A DNA stretch of 64,000 nucleotides from Castellaniella defragrans (GTDB taxonomy: Bacteria > Pseudomonadota > Gammaproteobacteria > Burkholderiales > Burkholderiaceae_B): positions 140,305 to 204,304 of the forward strand of contig NZ_JACHIB010000006.1 of assembly GCF_014203015.1 (NCBI RefSeq), in the 5' to 3' direction. Of the stretch, positions 26,876-35,768 are shown piece after piece. The notes under the pieces are model-generated. The model searched no databases, was not told the DNA's origin, and was given only the letters and a program-made list of their open reading frames with translations. Position numbers and translations under genes: made by a program. Each line of letters begins with the position of its first letter. Within the stretch, counting starts at the first letter, position 1.

Positions 26876-29245
26876 TCAGTCCGCCGCCGCCGGACGGCGG
26901 CGCATCATCCGCCAGAGGGCCAGCGCCAGGATCACCAGCAGCAGCACGCCCACCCAGTCCCAGATCCGGCCGAAGGCGGGCAGGCCGTTCCAGTACCGGG
27001 CCAGCGTCCATTCGATCCGCCGCCACCAGCCCAGCTCGCCGACGGAATAGGTGTACTGGTTCACCAGGGGGCTGATCTTGTGCGCGTCCACGGCCGCCAG
27101 GCTGCCGCTGAGGCCCTGCTCGTAATCGGACTCGTCGAGCAGCGCGCTGACGGCGTAGGCCTGCCCTTCGGGCGCGCTGCTGGCGATCAGGACCACGCTG
27201 CGGCCCGAGGTGACGGGGGATTCAAAGCCGGCGAAGATCGTCTCGACTCCCTCGCTGGAATACGCCAGGTCGGTGCGCGGCGCATCCTGGCTTTCGCGCG
27301 GATCGGGCGTGGGCCACAGGTGCGATTTGTAGACCCGGTCCGAGGTGTCGGCGTGCTTGCCCTGCCCCGCCACCAGGGCGGGCATGGACTTGACCCAGCC
27401 CTCCAGCCAGGCCTGCTGGCCCGAGGCGATGACCACGATGTCCTTGTCGGCCTGCTGCAGGCCTGCGGCGCCGAACGCCACCTGGACGCCGGTGCCCGGC
27501 AGGCCGGTGGACTCGCCGAAGCGGCCCATCAGCACCAGGTAGGTGCCGACGTCGGCCTCGGTCGGCCGGTCCGCCAGCACCACGGCGGTCTCGGACAGGT
27601 CGGCCATGCGGGTGTAGGGGAAGCCGCTGCCGCTGAAGGCCGCCAGATTCGGCATCGGCATGAAGTGCGGATATTGCGACAGGTCGAGCGACGACTCGGG
27701 CTCGATGCGGCCGCGGACGTTGTCGATGATGATGTCGCGGCACTGGCCTTCCTTGATGTAGTCGTACATGAACTTGAATTCAAGCTCGGACTTCGCCACC
27801 AGGCGGGCCAGGGGAACGGTGGTCCGGACCTCGACGGGCAGCATCTCGCCCTCGCCCAGCGTATCGGCCACGCTCTTGTCCGCCAGCTGGTCGATCGACA
27901 GCAGGGGATAGGACTTGAGGAACTGGTCGCGCGCGCTGATCAGCAGCGAGGAATTGACCGAGCCGGTCTGCGGCGTGTAGCGGTAGCGCAGGTCGATGGG
28001 CACCGGCCCCTCGTGCCAGCCGAACAGGTCCGGCGCCACCCGCAGGGGCAGGCGGACCGGCGCGCTGTCGTAGCCCGCGACGTCCAGGTCGGCGCCGGAC
28101 AGGATCTCGCCGAACTTCACCGGCCGGTCGGACGGAATCCAGCGCGGCGCATCGTAGGGCTTGCGCGCGGCCAGCGGGTCGAGCTGCGTGATCACCGCCT
28201 GGCGGCCGACCAGGGCCTTGCTGCCCGTCACCAGCGCCTGGGCCGCCTGCACGAGTTCCTCGTCGGAGCGGCCGGCGACCACCAGCAGCCGGCCGTTGGC
28301 GTCGTTGGGATTGGTGGCCACGGCCACCGTCGGGCCGGTGAGCTTGTCCAGGCCCGCCATGCCGGCGGCCTGGCCCTTCACGAAGACGACGGCGTTGCCC
28401 TTGTCGGGATAGCGCAGGTCGAAGGACGCCGGGAATTCCGCGCCGCGGTATTCGGCCAGCGCGCCGAACCAGGAGGCCACCATGCCCGCCGAGCGCAGCA
28501 CGGCGGCGTCGCGCCCGCTGGCGAAGACGAAGGGCAGGACGAGCCGGCGGGTGTCGCGGCGGTCATAGAAGGGCAGCGGCAGGATCGACAGGTCCTCGGG
28601 CAGGGACAGGCGCTGCACGGCCAGCTCCAGCTGGCTCTGGTTGCTGACGTTGGCCCACAGGCTGGAATGCAGCGGATCCTCGCAGTCCAGGGTGTAGTGC
28701 CCGATCAGCTGCAGGCGCAGGTGGTTGAATTCGGTGATCAGGCGCGGCGGCAGGTCGATCGACCGCAGCAGGCTGCGGCCCGCCGTGTCCTTGGGTACGG
28801 GAATGCTGTAGGCCACCTGGTTGTTCACCAGGACGTTGATGTGCGAAAGGTCGCTGAGCAGCGCCGGCGAATAGGCGTAGGTGAGGTTCAGGCGGGCCGC
28901 CGTCACCAGTTCGTCGGCGCGGATGCTGAAGGGCACGTCGTCGCTGCCGTCCACTCCGCGCAGATTGAGCGGGAACCGGGCGCCCAGCTGCTCCAGCGAG
29001 AGCTTGTACTGATAGTCGGGCGCGGCGGCGGGCGCCTCGGGCAGCAGTCCAGCGTCGGCGGCCGGCGGCACGGCGGCGTCCGCGGGCGCCACGCCGCCGT
29101 CGTCCGCCGGCCGTTCCTGCGCCGGCGCGCCCGCGGGAGCGCCCGAAGTCGAGCCCTGTGCCTGTACGCTCCCCGAGGCCAGCGCCAGCATCAGCATCGG
29201 CGCCCACAGCCAGCGGGATTGCATGGACCAAGTAGACTTTTTCAT
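26876..29245 (-). CDS. bcsB: BcsB cellulose synthase periplasmic subunit, second copy
   Basis: This 789-residue protein has a signal peptide (WAPMLMLALASGSVQAQ), an Ala/Pro linker, two carbohydrate-binding plus flavodoxin-like domain pairs and one carboxy-terminal helix (VGVLLLVILALALW) with Arg-rich cytoplasmic tail. Family marks are LRGVDGSDDVPFSIRADE, LQLIGHYTLDCEDPLH and FPYTRMADLSET. It is a full-length paralogue of the bcsB gene directly upstream, not a fragment. BcsB guides the glucan through the periplasm and its tail helix supports BcsA. ATG 29245 has GAGGG 7 bp upstream; ATG 29272, overlapping the previous stop, is in frame but lacks a good site. What the second copy adds is unknown. 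Confidence 0.9.
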   Translation of the reverse strand: MKKSTWSMQSRWLWAPMLMLALASGSVQAQGSTSGAPAGAPAQERPADDGGVAPADAAVPPAADAGLLPEAPAAAPDYQYKLSLEQLGARFPLNLRGVDGSDDVPFSIRADELVTAARLNLTYAYSPALLSDLSHINVLVNNQVAYSIPVPKDTAGRSLLRSIDLPPRLITEFNHLRLQLIGHYTLDCEDPLHSSLWANVSNQSQLELAVQRLSLPEDLSILPLPFYDRRDTRRLVLPFVFASGRDAAVLRSAGMVASWFGALAEYRGAEFPASFDLRYPDKGNAVVFVKGQAAGMAGLDKLTGPTVAVATNPNDANGRLLVVAGRSDEELVQAAQALVTGSKALVGRQAVITQLDPLAARKPYDAPRWIPSDRPVKFGEILSGADLDVAGYDSAPVRLPLRVAPDLFGWHEGPVPIDLRYRYTPQTGSVNSSLLISARDQFLKSYPLLSIDQLADKSVADTLGEGEMLPVEVRTTVPLARLVAKSELEFKFMYDYIKEGQCRDIIIDNVRGRIEPESSLDLSQYPHFMPMPNLAAFSGSGFPYTRMADLSETAVVLADRPTEADVGTYLVLMGRFGESTGLPGTGVQVAFGAAGLQQADKDIVVIASGQQAWLEGWVKSMPALVAGQGKHADTSDRVYKSHLWPTPDPRESQDAPRTDLAYSSEGVETIFAGFESPVTSGRSVVLIASSAPEGQAYAVSALLDESDYEQGLSGSLAAVDAHKISPLVNQYTYSVGELGWWRRIEWTLARYWNGLPAFGRIWDWVGVLLLVILALALWRMMRRRPAAAD

Positions 29246-29268
29246 CAGATGCCCTCTATCGATGCGTT

Positions 29269-31704
29269 TCATTCGGAATCCATCTGCAGGCGGCGCCGGG
29301 CGCGCGTGCGCAGATGCAGGTAGAAGACGGCCGCGGCCAGCGCCACGCCCAGCAGCAGCGCCAGCAGCATCAGCAGCGGATGGCGGCTGAGGAACCAGGC
29401 CACGGTCCGGACCGCGCCCAGGCTGCCGACGTAATAGCTGCTGGCGCGCGACAGGACCTGGAAGCGATCGCCCTGCCAGGCCGCCAGGCCGCCCTGGACC
29501 TGCCCTCCCTGGACCGGATCCAGGGCGAAGGCCTCCACGAGCTGGGCCAGGCGGGCGCCATCGCCCGCGGCCAGCACCACCACGCTGCGGCCGGCCGTCA
29601 CCGGCGACTCGAACCCGGCCAGCCAGTCGCTGCCCGCGCGCGCACGGCCGCCGGCCGCCTCGTCCGCGCCGGCCACCCAGCGGTACGCCTGCCGGATCAG
29701 GGCGCCGACCGACCACTCCGTCTCCGCGGCCGGCGCGCCGGCCGCGGAGACATGCCCCGCCCACTGGCGCAGCAGCGCCGAGGGCGGGCCGGATTCGACC
29801 AGCAGCACGTCCTTGCCGGCCAGGGCCGGAGCCTTGGCCTCGGCGGCCCGCAGCACCCGGATGCCGCTGGCGGGCAGGCCGGTGGACCGCCCCGCCGCCC
29901 CCAGCCAGGTCAGCAGGGCGCCGTATTCCTCGTCCCCGGCCTGGTCGGGCAGCACCGCGACGGTTTCCGACAGGTCGGCCATGCGCGTGAAGGGAAAGCC
30001 CACGGTGCTGAAAGCCGCCAGATCGGGCATGGCCTTGTGATGCGCGACGCCCGACAGGTCGAGCGTGGATTCGGGATCGATGCCGCTGCGCCAGTTGTCC
30101 ACCTGGCCGCCGCTGCATTCGGGCCGCTCGGGCATCTTGTAGCGGAACTGGAACTGCAGGCTGGACAAGGCGCTCAGGCTGCCCAAGGGGATGCGCACCG
30201 TATCCTGCTGGACGGAAGGATCGTCGCCGGTCCAGCGGCGCAGGCGCTCGTCGCGGCCTTCCAGCAGTTCCTGGCGGATCGTGGCGCGGTTCAGCAGCAC
30301 ATCGAGCCGCCCCTCGTCGGCCGGGGACTGCGCCGAATGCCGGTAGCGCAGCGACAGCGGCACGTCCCTGGTCTGCCAGTCGGACAGGTCGGGCGGCAGG
30401 CGGAAATCGACCGTGATGGGCTCGGGTACGCGGCCCGAGCGCGTGAATCCGCCCACGGCGCCCAGCTCGCCCAGCGCCACCGGGCGGTCCGTCGGGATCC
30501 AGTTGGGCGCGTCGTAGGGCTTGCGCGGCCGCGTTTCGAGGTTCTTCAGCAGCGCCGTCGGGCCGGCGAGCACCTGGCCTCCCAGCACCAGCATGCGCGC
30601 CGCGGTGCGGATCTCCTGGTCCGTGCGCCCCGTGACGACGAGCAGCTTGCCGGCGGGATCGTTGGGGTTGGTCCGCAGGGCGACGGTGGGGCCTTCGAGG
30701 GCCGGCAGATCGAGGCCGGGCGGGAGGTCGGCCGCGCCGGCGACCACCACGCCGTGGCCGTGCGCGGGCAGATCCCGCGTGCCGACGGAAAAATCGGCGC
30801 CGCGGTAGCTGGCCAGCGCGCCCATCCAGGAGGCGATCATGCCGGCGGCCTCGATCCGGGCGTCGCTGGCGCCGGCGACGAGGAACGGCAGGTGCAGGCG
30901 GCGCGGATCGTGCCGGTCGAAGAACGGCGCGGGCAGCAGGCTCAGGTCGTCGGGCAGGACGAGGGGCTCGACGTCGAGCACCAGCCGGCTGGACTGGTCG
31001 ATGTCGGCCCAGAGGTCGGGGTGCACGGGATTCTCGCACTGCAGGGTGTAATGCCCGATGAGCTGCAGGCTCAGCAGATTGTCCGGCCGGAAGAACCGCA
31101 CCGGCAGGTCGAGCCAGGCATGCGCTTCGTCCTGCGGGCCGGGCGCGGCCGTTGCGGATGCGGCCGTTTCGGGCGAGGCCGTTTCGGGCGAGGCCGTTTC
31201 CAGCGGCACCGTGGCGGCCAGCTCGCCGTTGAGCATGATCTTCAGATGCGAGAGCTTCTGCAGCAGCGCCTGCGAACGGCTGTACCGCAGATCGATCCGC
31301 GCCCGCGCCACCCGCTGGTCGGCACGCACGCCGAAGACCAGCTCGCGGTGCCCGTCGACGCCGCGCAGTTCCAGGTTCCTGCGTTCGCCCAGCAGGCTGA
31401 ACGGCAGGACGTACTGTTCGGTGCCCGCCATGGGCTGCCCGGCGTCCGCGGCGGCGGTGGGTTCGATGCCGGGTCCGATGTCCTGCTCGATGCCCTGACC
31501 GGCGCTCTGGCCGGCATCGGATCCGGCGCCCTGACCGGCGTTCTGGCCGACGCCCTGCGCCACGCCCGGCCCGGCGCCCGGCTGGAGGGCGTCGGCGGCA
31601 AGCGGCTGGGCGCCCGCCGCCGCGGCCAGGGCCAGCAGCGCGAGCATGCCCAGCCAGCGGCACGTCCTGGAGGCGGTCCGGCGCCCCGGGCACGCCACCC
31701 TCAT
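29269..31704 (-). CDS. bcsB: BcsB cellulose synthase periplasmic subunit, first copy
   Basis: This 811-residue protein has a signal peptide (WLGMLALLALAAAAGAQ) and a Gly/Ala/Gln-rich stretch made of short repeats (about residues 41-75). The BcsB core follows (LELRGVDGHRELVFGVRADQ, LQLIGHYTLQCENPVH, FPFTRMADLSET), then a carboxy-terminal helix (LLMLLALLLGVALAAAVFYL). A further repeat, PETASPETA, interrupts the first carbohydrate-binding domain near residues 168-181. It starts within the bcsA stop (ATGA), as expected for the canonical BcsA partner. The next gene is a complete paralogue. The repeat insertions are absent from the second copy. Confidence 0.9.
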   Translation of the reverse strand: MRVACPGRRTASRTCRWLGMLALLALAAAAGAQPLAADALQPGAGPGVAQGVGQNAGQGAGSDAGQSAGQGIEQDIGPGIEPTAAADAGQPMAGTEQYVLPFSLLGERRNLELRGVDGHRELVFGVRADQRVARARIDLRYSRSQALLQKLSHLKIMLNGELAATVPLETASPETASPETAASATAAPGPQDEAHAWLDLPVRFFRPDNLLSLQLIGHYTLQCENPVHPDLWADIDQSSRLVLDVEPLVLPDDLSLLPAPFFDRHDPRRLHLPFLVAGASDARIEAAGMIASWMGALASYRGADFSVGTRDLPAHGHGVVVAGAADLPPGLDLPALEGPTVALRTNPNDPAGKLLVVTGRTDQEIRTAARMLVLGGQVLAGPTALLKNLETRPRKPYDAPNWIPTDRPVALGELGAVGGFTRSGRVPEPITVDFRLPPDLSDWQTRDVPLSLRYRHSAQSPADEGRLDVLLNRATIRQELLEGRDERLRRWTGDDPSVQQDTVRIPLGSLSALSSLQFQFRYKMPERPECSGGQVDNWRSGIDPESTLDLSGVAHHKAMPDLAAFSTVGFPFTRMADLSETVAVLPDQAGDEEYGALLTWLGAAGRSTGLPASGIRVLRAAEAKAPALAGKDVLLVESGPPSALLRQWAGHVSAAGAPAAETEWSVGALIRQAYRWVAGADEAAGGRARAGSDWLAGFESPVTAGRSVVVLAAGDGARLAQLVEAFALDPVQGGQVQGGLAAWQGDRFQVLSRASSYYVGSLGAVRTVAWFLSRHPLLMLLALLLGVALAAAVFYLHLRTRARRRLQMDSE

Positions 31705-33878
31705 GATTGCGCAGCCGGCGTTTCGGCCATCGGACCCGGACGGCGGCGCAAGAGGCGGCCCAGTTCGCGCCCCGACTCGCGCAGCAGCACGCCGAAGCCG
31801 CGCCCGCCGATGCGGCCGATCTGGCGGATGGCTTCGAGCGGGGAATCGGGCGCCGAGGCATGCCAGGCCTCGGCCCAGATGTTGGCGCGGGCGAAGGTCA
31901 GCTGCACAAGCTCGACCTGCTGGGCGATGGACAGGCCCTCGAAGTACAGGCCCAGCCGCTGCCCCCGGCAGAAGCGCACGATGGCGGGAAACACCCGTTC
32001 CTCCCGGCCCCGATAGAGCGAGACTTTGATGGCCTGCCCGGGCGACAGCGGCAGTTCCTGGGGCAGGACCAGCCCCAGGCCGTCCTGGGAGAAATCGCTG
32101 GTCTGGCAGCGGATCCGGTGGCCGCCCGGCAGCGCCACGGTGGCGTCGAGCGTCTGCAGGACGCGCGGCGAACTGCGGATCTGGCGGCGTTCGCCGGCGA
32201 CCGCCACGCTGGCGCTGCAGACCACGAGGTTGAGGAAGGTCCAGCCCATGTTGAGGAGGATGGTCTGGAACACCCCGGCGTCGCCGACGTGCTGCACCAG
32301 CATGACGGTGCCCACGATCATCCCGGCCGCATTGAGCAGCAGCAGGATGATGTAGGGGCGGGCCAGGCGCCAGTCGAAATAGGCGCGCTCGGACGTGCCG
32401 CCCTTGGCGGTGACGTTGAACACCGGCGAGGCCGGATCGATCACCGCCGCCAGCGTGGGGCGCATCAGGTACCAGGCCAGCACCGATTCGTAGACCTCGT
32501 TCCAGAACGAATGGCGGAACTTGCCCTGGACGCGGTAGTTGGTCAGCTGGGCATGCAGGATGTGCGGCCCGGCATAGACCACCACCATCAGGGCGGAGGC
32601 GTCGAAGACCCGCGCCCCGAAGAACAGGTAGGCCAGGGGCGCCGTCAGGAAGACCAGGCGCGGCAGGCTGTAGAAAAAGTGCAGGGCCGCGCTCGCGTAG
32701 CAGACGCGCTGGCTGATCGACAGGCCCTTGCTGAACAGGGGGTTGTAGCGGCGGAAGATCTGCGCCATGCCGCGCGCCCAGCGGATCCGCTGGTTGATGT
32801 GCCGCGACAGGTTCTCGGTGGCCAGCCCGGCCGCCTGCGGAATGGCCAGGTAGGCCGTGTTCAGATCCAGCTTGTTCATCTTGAGGGCCGTCAGCGCATC
32901 CTCGGTCACGCTTTCGACCGCCATGCCGCCCACGGCCAGCAGATGCTCGCGGCGCAGCACCGCGCACGACCCGCAGTAGAAGGTGGCGTTCCACAGGTCG
33001 TTGCCGTCCTGGGTCAGGCCGTAGAACAGCTGCCCTTCGTTGGGCACGTTGTGGAAGACCTCCAGGTTGTTTTCGAGCGGATCGGGCGAGAAGAACACGT
33101 GCGGCGTCTGCAGCATGGCCAGCTTGGGGTCCTTCAGGAACCAGCCCATGCACACCTGCAGGAACGAACGGGTCGGCACGTGGTCGCAGTCGAACACGGC
33201 GATGAATTCCCCGTCGGTGCGCGGCAGCGCGGCGTTGATGTTGCCGGCCTTGGCGTGGCGGTTGTCCTCGCGCGTCAGGTAGCCGACCCGCACCCGCGCG
33301 CAGAAATCGCGGAACTCGGGGCGGCGGCCGTCGTCGAGCACGTAGACGTTCATGCGGTCCGCGGGCCAGTCCATGGACAGGGCGGCCAGCACCGTCTGGC
33401 GCACCACCGACAGCGATTCGTTGTAGGTGGGGATGTACACATCGACGCTGGGCCACAGGCGGGTGTCGGCCGGCAGCATGACCGGCTTGCGGTGCAGCGG
33501 CCAGGCCGACTGGAAGTAGCTCAGCAGCAGCACGGTCAGCGCATAGAATTCGGCCAGCAGCAGGCCGTAGCCGAAACTCGCGTCCCACCAGGACTCGAAG
33601 CCGAGGGACTGCGTCACGCGCCAGTACATGTAGCGCAGCGAAGCCGCCACCGAGATCGACATCATCGCCAGCGTGATCAGGCGCGACTGCGAGGCGCGGT
33701 TGAGCACGAAGGCCACGCAGAAGACCAGGATCCCGAAGACCGCCTGCTCGACCAGGTCGAGGTAGGTGGTGACGACGAACCAGCCCAGGACGGCCACCAG
33801 CATCAGCGCCAGCAGCTGGACCCAGCCCGGACGCCACACGGGCAGGCCCGTCCACCACGCTCCGACTTTATCGACCAT
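31701..33878 (-). CDS. bcsA: BcsA cellulose synthase catalytic subunit
   Basis: This 725-residue membrane glycosyltransferase polymerises glucose from UDP-glucose and moves the chain through its own channel. The catalytic motifs are all present: DDG (182-184), DCD (230-232), FYCGS (300-304), TED (325-327) and QRIRW (363-367). Membrane helices flank the GT domain. The carboxy-terminal PilZ domain has RRQIR (564-568) and DFSQDG (595-600), so c-di-GMP should activate it. The start at 33878 shares one base with the bcsQ stop and has GGAGG 7 bp upstream; an earlier in-frame ATG at 33932 lies inside bcsQ. Length and motifs suggest a fully active enzyme. Confidence 0.95.
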   Translation of the reverse strand: MVDKVGAWWTGLPVWRPGWVQLLALMLVAVLGWFVVTTYLDLVEQAVFGILVFCVAFVLNRASQSRLITLAMMSISVAASLRYMYWRVTQSLGFESWWDASFGYGLLLAEFYALTVLLLSYFQSAWPLHRKPVMLPADTRLWPSVDVYIPTYNESLSVVRQTVLAALSMDWPADRMNVYVLDDGRRPEFRDFCARVRVGYLTREDNRHAKAGNINAALPRTDGEFIAVFDCDHVPTRSFLQVCMGWFLKDPKLAMLQTPHVFFSPDPLENNLEVFHNVPNEGQLFYGLTQDGNDLWNATFYCGSCAVLRREHLLAVGGMAVESVTEDALTALKMNKLDLNTAYLAIPQAAGLATENLSRHINQRIRWARGMAQIFRRYNPLFSKGLSISQRVCYASAALHFFYSLPRLVFLTAPLAYLFFGARVFDASALMVVVYAGPHILHAQLTNYRVQGKFRHSFWNEVYESVLAWYLMRPTLAAVIDPASPVFNVTAKGGTSERAYFDWRLARPYIILLLLNAAGMIVGTVMLVQHVGDAGVFQTILLNMGWTFLNLVVCSASVAVAGERRQIRSSPRVLQTLDATVALPGGHRIRCQTSDFSQDGLGLVLPQELPLSPGQAIKVSLYRGREERVFPAIVRFCRGQRLGLYFEGLSIAQQVELVQLTFARANIWAEAWHASAPDSPLEAIRQIGRIGGRGFGVLLRESGRELGRLLRRRPGPMAETPAAQS

Positions 33879-34654
33879 CACGACACCTCCGCTCGGCTGT
33901 AGTGCAGGCGGTCGCCAAGCCATCGGGAACATGCCGCGATGTCGTGGGCCGCTTCGCTGTGGGGGGCGTACTGGAAGATGGTCTGGCCGAAGGCCAGCGC
34001 CTCGCTCAGCGATTCATCCCGATGCACTCCGCCCATCATGTGGGGTTCAAAGGCGTCGCGCAGCATCCGCGCGACGTCCTGGTTCAGCCGGCGCTCCTGG
34101 TCGAGCTGATTGAGCACGAAGCCGTACCCCTGGAAGCGGGGGTTGGCGGCGCCGTAGGTCTGGATCAGGCGCTGCAGCTGCGGCACCGTCATGTAGGAAC
34201 CCGCGTCGGGCAGCACCACGGCGACGGCCAGATCCGCCGCCGACAGGGCTTGCGCCAGGTAGGGGCTGGGCCCGGGCGGCGTGTCCAGCAGCACGATCTG
34301 CTCCTCGGGCAGCCCGAGGCCGTCGAGCGCCCGCGCCAGCCAGTCGGCGCGCTCGGCCAGCCGGCGCTCGAAGGCCAGCCGCCGCGGCTCGTCGCACAGC
34401 CCGTAGGGCACGAGCGACACGCCCCGCGCCGTCGTCAGCAGGGCGTCCCGCAGCCCGACCGGGGCCTCCGCGGCCCAGGCCAGCCCCAGGCCCTCGCGCA
34501 GGGGCAGGCCGAAGTAATGCTGCAGGCTGTTCTGCGGATCGAGGTCGACGGCCAGCACCGGATGTCCCGACAGCCGCAGGGCATCGGCCAGATTGGCGGT
34601 GAGCGTCGTCTTGCCGACACCCCCCTTGGCCGAAACGACGGCAACGACTTTCAT
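33878..34654 (-). CDS. bcsQ: BcsQ MinD/ParA-like ATPase
   Basis: This 258-residue ParA/MinD-family ATPase has an intact deviant Walker A motif KGGVGKTT (10-17), VDLDPQNSLQHYFG as Walker A', and LLDTPPG as Walker B. BcsQ (YhjQ) helps place or assemble the cellulose synthase complex at the cell pole or membrane, usually together with a small BcsR/BcsP partner. That partner is encoded directly upstream here with an ATGA overlap. Start and stop overlaps with both neighbours point to coupled translation. Confidence 0.93.
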   Translation of the reverse strand: MKVVAVVSAKGGVGKTTLTANLADALRLSGHPVLAVDLDPQNSLQHYFGLPLREGLGLAWAAEAPVGLRDALLTTARGVSLVPYGLCDEPRRLAFERRLAERADWLARALDGLGLPEEQIVLLDTPPGPSPYLAQALSAADLAVAVVLPDAGSYMTVPQLQRLIQTYGAANPRFQGYGFVLNQLDQERRLNQDVARMLRDAFEPHMMGGVHRDESLSEALAFGQTIFQYAPHSEAAHDIAACSRWLGDRLHYSRAEVS

Positions 34655-35259
34655 CGTCCGTCCAGGCGCCGGAAGAGCGCATCGAGCCGCGCCGGCGGGG
34701 GCGGCGGCGCGGCGGCCTCCGCGGCGGCCTCGGGCACGACGGGCGAGTCCTCCTGCGCGAGGCGCGAGAACAGGCCGCTCAGGCGTCCCGCGGGCGCGGG
34801 GCTTGCCGGCGCCGCGGCAACGATGGCGGCCGTGCCGGCGGCGGCGGCCGCAAGCACGGCGGCGATCGGCGCAGGCGCGGGAGCGGCGAAGGGCGTGGAC
34901 GCGGTAGAAACGGCGGGCGCAGCGGACGCGGGCGCGGGCATGGCGGTCGGGGCCGATGCGAACGCGGGCGCCATGGCGGGCGCGCCGGTGCCCTCGGCGG
35001 CGGGCGGCGCCGCGGGCGCCGGCGCCTCGGACGGGGGCGGCAGATCGGGCACGTGCGATTGCCAGACCGAGCGGTCGCGCGGCTCGGCGGGCGGCGCCGG
35101 CGGGGGCGCCGTGCCCGCCAGGGGCATGGCGCCCAGCAGCGGCCAGCGTTCGGTCATGTCGTGGCGCGCGTCCAGGCTGCCGAGCTCCTGGTACTGGCTG
35201 GCCGCCGAGGGCTCGAAGAAGGCGAACAGCTTGTCGATGTCATCGGTCGATTCTTTCAT
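34651..35259 (-). CDS. bcsP: BcsP-like small cellulose-biosynthesis protein
   Basis: This 202-residue protein begins with the conserved BcsP/BcsR-type segment DDIDKLFAFFEPSAASQYQEL. It continues with WPLLGAMPL and then a long Ala/Pro-rich, low-complexity part (about residues 60-165), ending with two copies of a Leu-Phe-Arg-Leu type motif (LFSRLAQE and LFRRLDG). Only the first 35 residues and the end look conserved; the middle is probably unstructured. BcsR binds BcsQ in E. coli, and the same job is inferred here. GGAGG lies 6 bp before the ATG. A perfect 13-bp tandem duplication lies in the 50-bp gap before it. Confidence 0.75.
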   Translation of the reverse strand: MKESTDDIDKLFAFFEPSAASQYQELGSLDARHDMTERWPLLGAMPLAGTAPPPAPPAEPRDRSVWQSHVPDLPPPSEAPAPAAPPAAEGTGAPAMAPAFASAPTAMPAPASAAPAVSTASTPFAAPAPAPIAAVLAAAAAGTAAIVAAAPASPAPAGRLSGLFSRLAQEDSPVVPEAAAEAAAPPPPPARLDALFRRLDGR

Positions 35260-35280
35260 GGTGTCCTCCGGACGGCGCGC

Positions 35281-35306
35281 GATTCCCGCATGAGATTCCC
35301 GCATGA
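35281..35306. repeat. Perfect 13-bp tandem duplication
   Basis: GATTCCCGCATGA occurs twice in a row between the bcsD stop and the bcsP start. It may be a slipped-strand duplication; no function is evident. Confidence 0.9.
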
Positions 35307-35309
35307 GTG

Positions 35310-35768
35310 TCATCTCCCGAAGCGATAGTTCAATATTCCGTTCTCGTCCCGGCCCTCGAAACGCACCAGCAGCGCATTGCCGGCCCCCAGCAGCAGGAAC
35401 CACTGCTGGTAGACGCCTTCGAGAAAGCTGCCCAGCCAGTCGGGCGGCTCGGCGCCGAAGGCCTCGGCGAAGGGCGCGTAGGCGTGCGAAATGCGCAGGC
35501 AGTCGGGCTGCTCGGACAGCGCGACGCACCCCCAGCCCATCTGCGACCAGTGCCGGTTGGCGGCCGCTTCGATGTCGGCCAGGGTCTCGCATTCCGGCAG
35601 GGCCAGTTCCTGCGCCGCCTGCATGCCGGCGGCGCGCATCGTCTGGCGCAGCTCGTCGACGTCCAGCCTCGACTGCAGGGCCTGCGCCACCGCCCTCAGG
35701 AACACGGTCCACTGCGCGGCGCGGCGCTGGCTTTCGAGATACGCGGTGTAGCGGGGATCATTGGACAT
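35310..35768 (-). CDS. bcsD: BcsD-like cellulose synthase subunit
   Basis: This 152-residue protein matches the size and composition of BcsD (AxcesD), with the segment WTVFLRAVAQALQS near the start, WGCVALSEQPDCLRISHAYAP in the middle and FLEGVYQQWFLLLGAG near the end. In Komagataeibacter BcsD forms a ring-like octamer that helps align glucan chains into ribbons. No signal peptide is visible. It is the first gene of the operon, about 360 bp downstream of the best promoter candidate. ATG 35768 is chosen; a GTG at 35801 would only add a poorly conserved extension. Confidence 0.8.
   Translation of the reverse strand: MSNDPRYTAYLESQRRAAQWTVFLRAVAQALQSRLDVDELRQTMRAAGMQAAQELALPECETLADIEAAANRHWSQMGWGCVALSEQPDCLRISHAYAPFAEAFGAEPPDWLGSFLEGVYQQWFLLLGAGNALLVRFEGRDENGILNYRFGR

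Noticed and set aside
26876-29245. Second bcsB as a fragment or pseudogene
   Set aside because: It is full length with signal peptide, all family blocks and tail helix, and no frameshift.
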